This document shows positions 62,880 through 64,000 of a stretch of DNA of 64,000 nucleotides, piece by piece. The stretch's first letter is position 1. Each line of letters begins with the position of its first letter. The notes beneath the pieces are model-generated. The model was given only the letters and a program-made list of their open reading frames with translations, was not told the origin of the DNA and made no database searches. The translations under genes were made by a program, and so were the position numbers. Source of the stretch: Phaeobacter sp. QD34_24 (GTDB taxonomy: Bacteria > Pseudomonadota > Alphaproteobacteria > Rhodobacterales > Rhodobacteraceae); contig NZ_JARCJD010000007.1 in assembly GCF_028890115.1 (NCBI RefSeq), positions 1-64,000 on the forward strand, in the 5' to 3' direction.

Positions 62880-63662
62880 TTATGACCCGCGCTTGAAAGA
62901 CCCGCCGAACATGCGGTTCAGCTTGCGCATGCCGCCGATCCAGCGGTCGTAATTCTCGGTCTTCTTGCGCATGTAGCCGAGCACCTCTGGGTGGGGCAGG
63001 ACCAGAAAGCTCTCTTCGCGGATCGTCTGCACGCAGGCTTCGGCAACCGGTTCCGGTTCAAGCATGCCGTCCATCGCGGCAACGCCCTCTTCATGGCCGC
63101 GCGTCATCTCGCTGCGCACGGCCTGCGGGCACAGCACCGAGACCTTGATCCCCTGGTCGCCATAGGTCAGGGCCAGCCATTCGGCCAGGCCGACGGCGGC
63201 GTGTTTGGTGACGCCGTAGGGCGCGGATCCGACCTGGTTGAGCAGCCCCGCAGCCGAGGCGGTGTTCAGCAGATAGCCACCGCCGCGCGCGCTCATGCGC
63301 GACACAAGGTGCCGTGCGGCCCAGACATGGGCCATGACATTGATGTCCCAGATGCGCTGCCAGTCCGCATCGGGAACCTCGACGCCGCCAGCCATCAGGA
63401 TACCGGCGTTCGAGCAGAACAGGTCGATCGGTCCGATCTCGGTTTCCACCCGCTCGATCAGATCGGCGATTTCAGCCTCGACAGCGACGTTGACCGCATG
63501 GGCGACGCCATTGACCTGATCCGCGGTCGCCTGGGCGCCTTCGAGGTTGATGTCTGCGCAAACGATCTTTTTCGCGCCTTCCTCGGCAAAGCGCAGCGCC
63601 ATGGCCCGCCCGATGCCGCTGGCGGCACCGGTTACCACGATGATCTTGTCCTTGAGTTCCAT
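62880..63662 (-). CDS. SDR-family oxidoreductase, 260 aa
   Basis: Cofactor motif TGAASGIGRAMALRFAEEG, CADINLEGA (acidic residue suggests NAD(H)), SNAGIL, catalytic Ser in NTASAAGLLNQ and YGVTKHAAV. The C-terminal segment (EVLGYMRKKTENYDRWIGGMRKLNRMF) is found in SDRs near acyl-CoA catabolic genes. The start lies 12 nt after the stop of another SDR gene, so both are cotranscribed. Confidence 0.9.
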   Translation of the reverse strand: MELKDKIIVVTGAASGIGRAMALRFAEEGAKKIVCADINLEGAQATADQVNGVAHAVNVAVEAEIADLIERVETEIGPIDLFCSNAGILMAGGVEVPDADWQRIWDINVMAHVWAARHLVSRMSARGGGYLLNTASAAGLLNQVGSAPYGVTKHAAVGLAEWLALTYGDQGIKVSVLCPQAVRSEMTRGHEEGVAAMDGMLEPEPVAEACVQTIREESFLVLPHPEVLGYMRKKTENYDRWIGGMRKLNRMFGGSFKRGS

Positions 63663-63674
63663 GTGCTCAGCCCC

Positions 63675-64000
63675 TCATGTCCACATGTTCGAACCGCCGC
63701 AGACGGTCAGGGCCTGCCCGGTCATGTATTTGCTGGCGTCCGATGCCAGATAGACCGCGACACCCGCGAAATCCTCCGGCTCCCCCAGGCGGCGCAGGGG
63801 AATGTCCTTGCGGATGCGTTCCTCGACCTCGGGATTGTCCCACAGTTCGCGGGCGAAATCGGTGCGGACCAGCCCGGGGCAGATGGCATTGAATCGCAGC
63901 CCCTTGGGGCCGAATTCCGCCGCCAGATTGCGCACCAGCCCGATCAGGGCGAGCTTGGACATGCCGTAGGTACCCAGCATCACCGAGGGCTTGAAGGCGC
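63675..64000 (-). CDS. SDR-family oxidoreductase, partial (5' end outside window)
   Basis: The visible 108 residues cover the C-terminal half: YGMSKLALIGLVRNLAAEFGPKGLRFNAICPGLVRTDFA (catalytic Tyr and Lys, in parts), then EPEDFAGVAVYLASDASKYMTGQALTVCGG. The frame continues past 64000 (AFKPSVMLGT upstream), so the ATG near 63983 is internal. Upstream in the same operon as the SDR at 62880. Confidence 0.88.
   Translation of the reverse strand, partial: AFKPSVMLGTYGMSKLALIGLVRNLAAEFGPKGLRFNAICPGLVRTDFARELWDNPEVEERIRKDIPLRRLGEPEDFAGVAVYLASDASKYMTGQALTVCGGSNMWT

Overview
The window is high-GC chromosomal DNA of an alphaproteobacterium. The gene content points to Rhodobacteraceae, probably the Roseobacter group: a zf-CHCC complex I-type protein, the gpmI-envC-ctpA order, accD next to folC, glnK-amtB, a PrtD/HlyD type I secretion pair and an RTX protein. 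Genus and species cannot be set from the sequence alone. No rRNA, tRNA, CRISPR array, transposase or phage gene was found.

Layout. 0-8.3 kb: a hypothetical gene, ilvD, a divergent BenE-type transporter / XRE-cupin regulator pair sharing a striking double operator, a DMT exporter, smpB, and an sseA-aminotransferase overlap pair. 8.3-13.3 kb: glnK-amtB and a class A penicillin-binding protein, bordered by GC-rich dispersed repeats. 13.3-17.9 kb: mlaA-mlaC, then a type I secretion locus whose ABC transporter gene carries an in-frame stop codon. 18-20.8 kb: ridA-like, GDPD, DUF482-type acyltransferase and pterin dehydratase genes. 20.8-26.4 kb: two small exported proteins and the cell-envelope operon gpmI-envC-ctpA. 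26.5-30.2 kb: a small two-gene hypothetical module beside a C-terminally truncated dnaE2. 30.3-35.5 kb is accessory-looking: a DUF1203 gene, an RTX protein flanked by an intact acetyltransferase and a decayed copy of its 3' end, an orphan ABC ATPase, and a direct duplication carrying two copies of a zf-CHCC gene around an acidic protein gene. 35.6-38.5 kb: a flavodoxin-like gene, then a PAS-like/LuxR-HTH/alpha-beta-hydrolase fusion whose catalytic His is replaced, then a small membrane protein. 38.7-51.4 kb: polA, a c-type-heme adenylate/guanylate cyclase, ada, three hypotheticals, a CPBP protease, accD, folC and zapE. 51.6-55.1 kb: an iron/siderophore-type ABC uptake operon. 55.1-64 kb: MaoC, three SDR genes and a complete branched-chain-amino-acid-type ABC transporter (livKHMGF), probably one catabolic neighbourhood.

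Noteworthy structure outside genes: a 45-nt palindrome at two distant sites that supplies the stop codon of the preceding gene and lies between convergent genes; 15-nt-period tandem repeats in three intergenic regions; a GC-rich dispersed element in three intergenic regions; and an internal terminator between livK and livH. The best candidates for something new are the LuxR-HTH/hydrolase sensor-like fusion with its membrane-protein neighbour, and the stop-codon palindrome.
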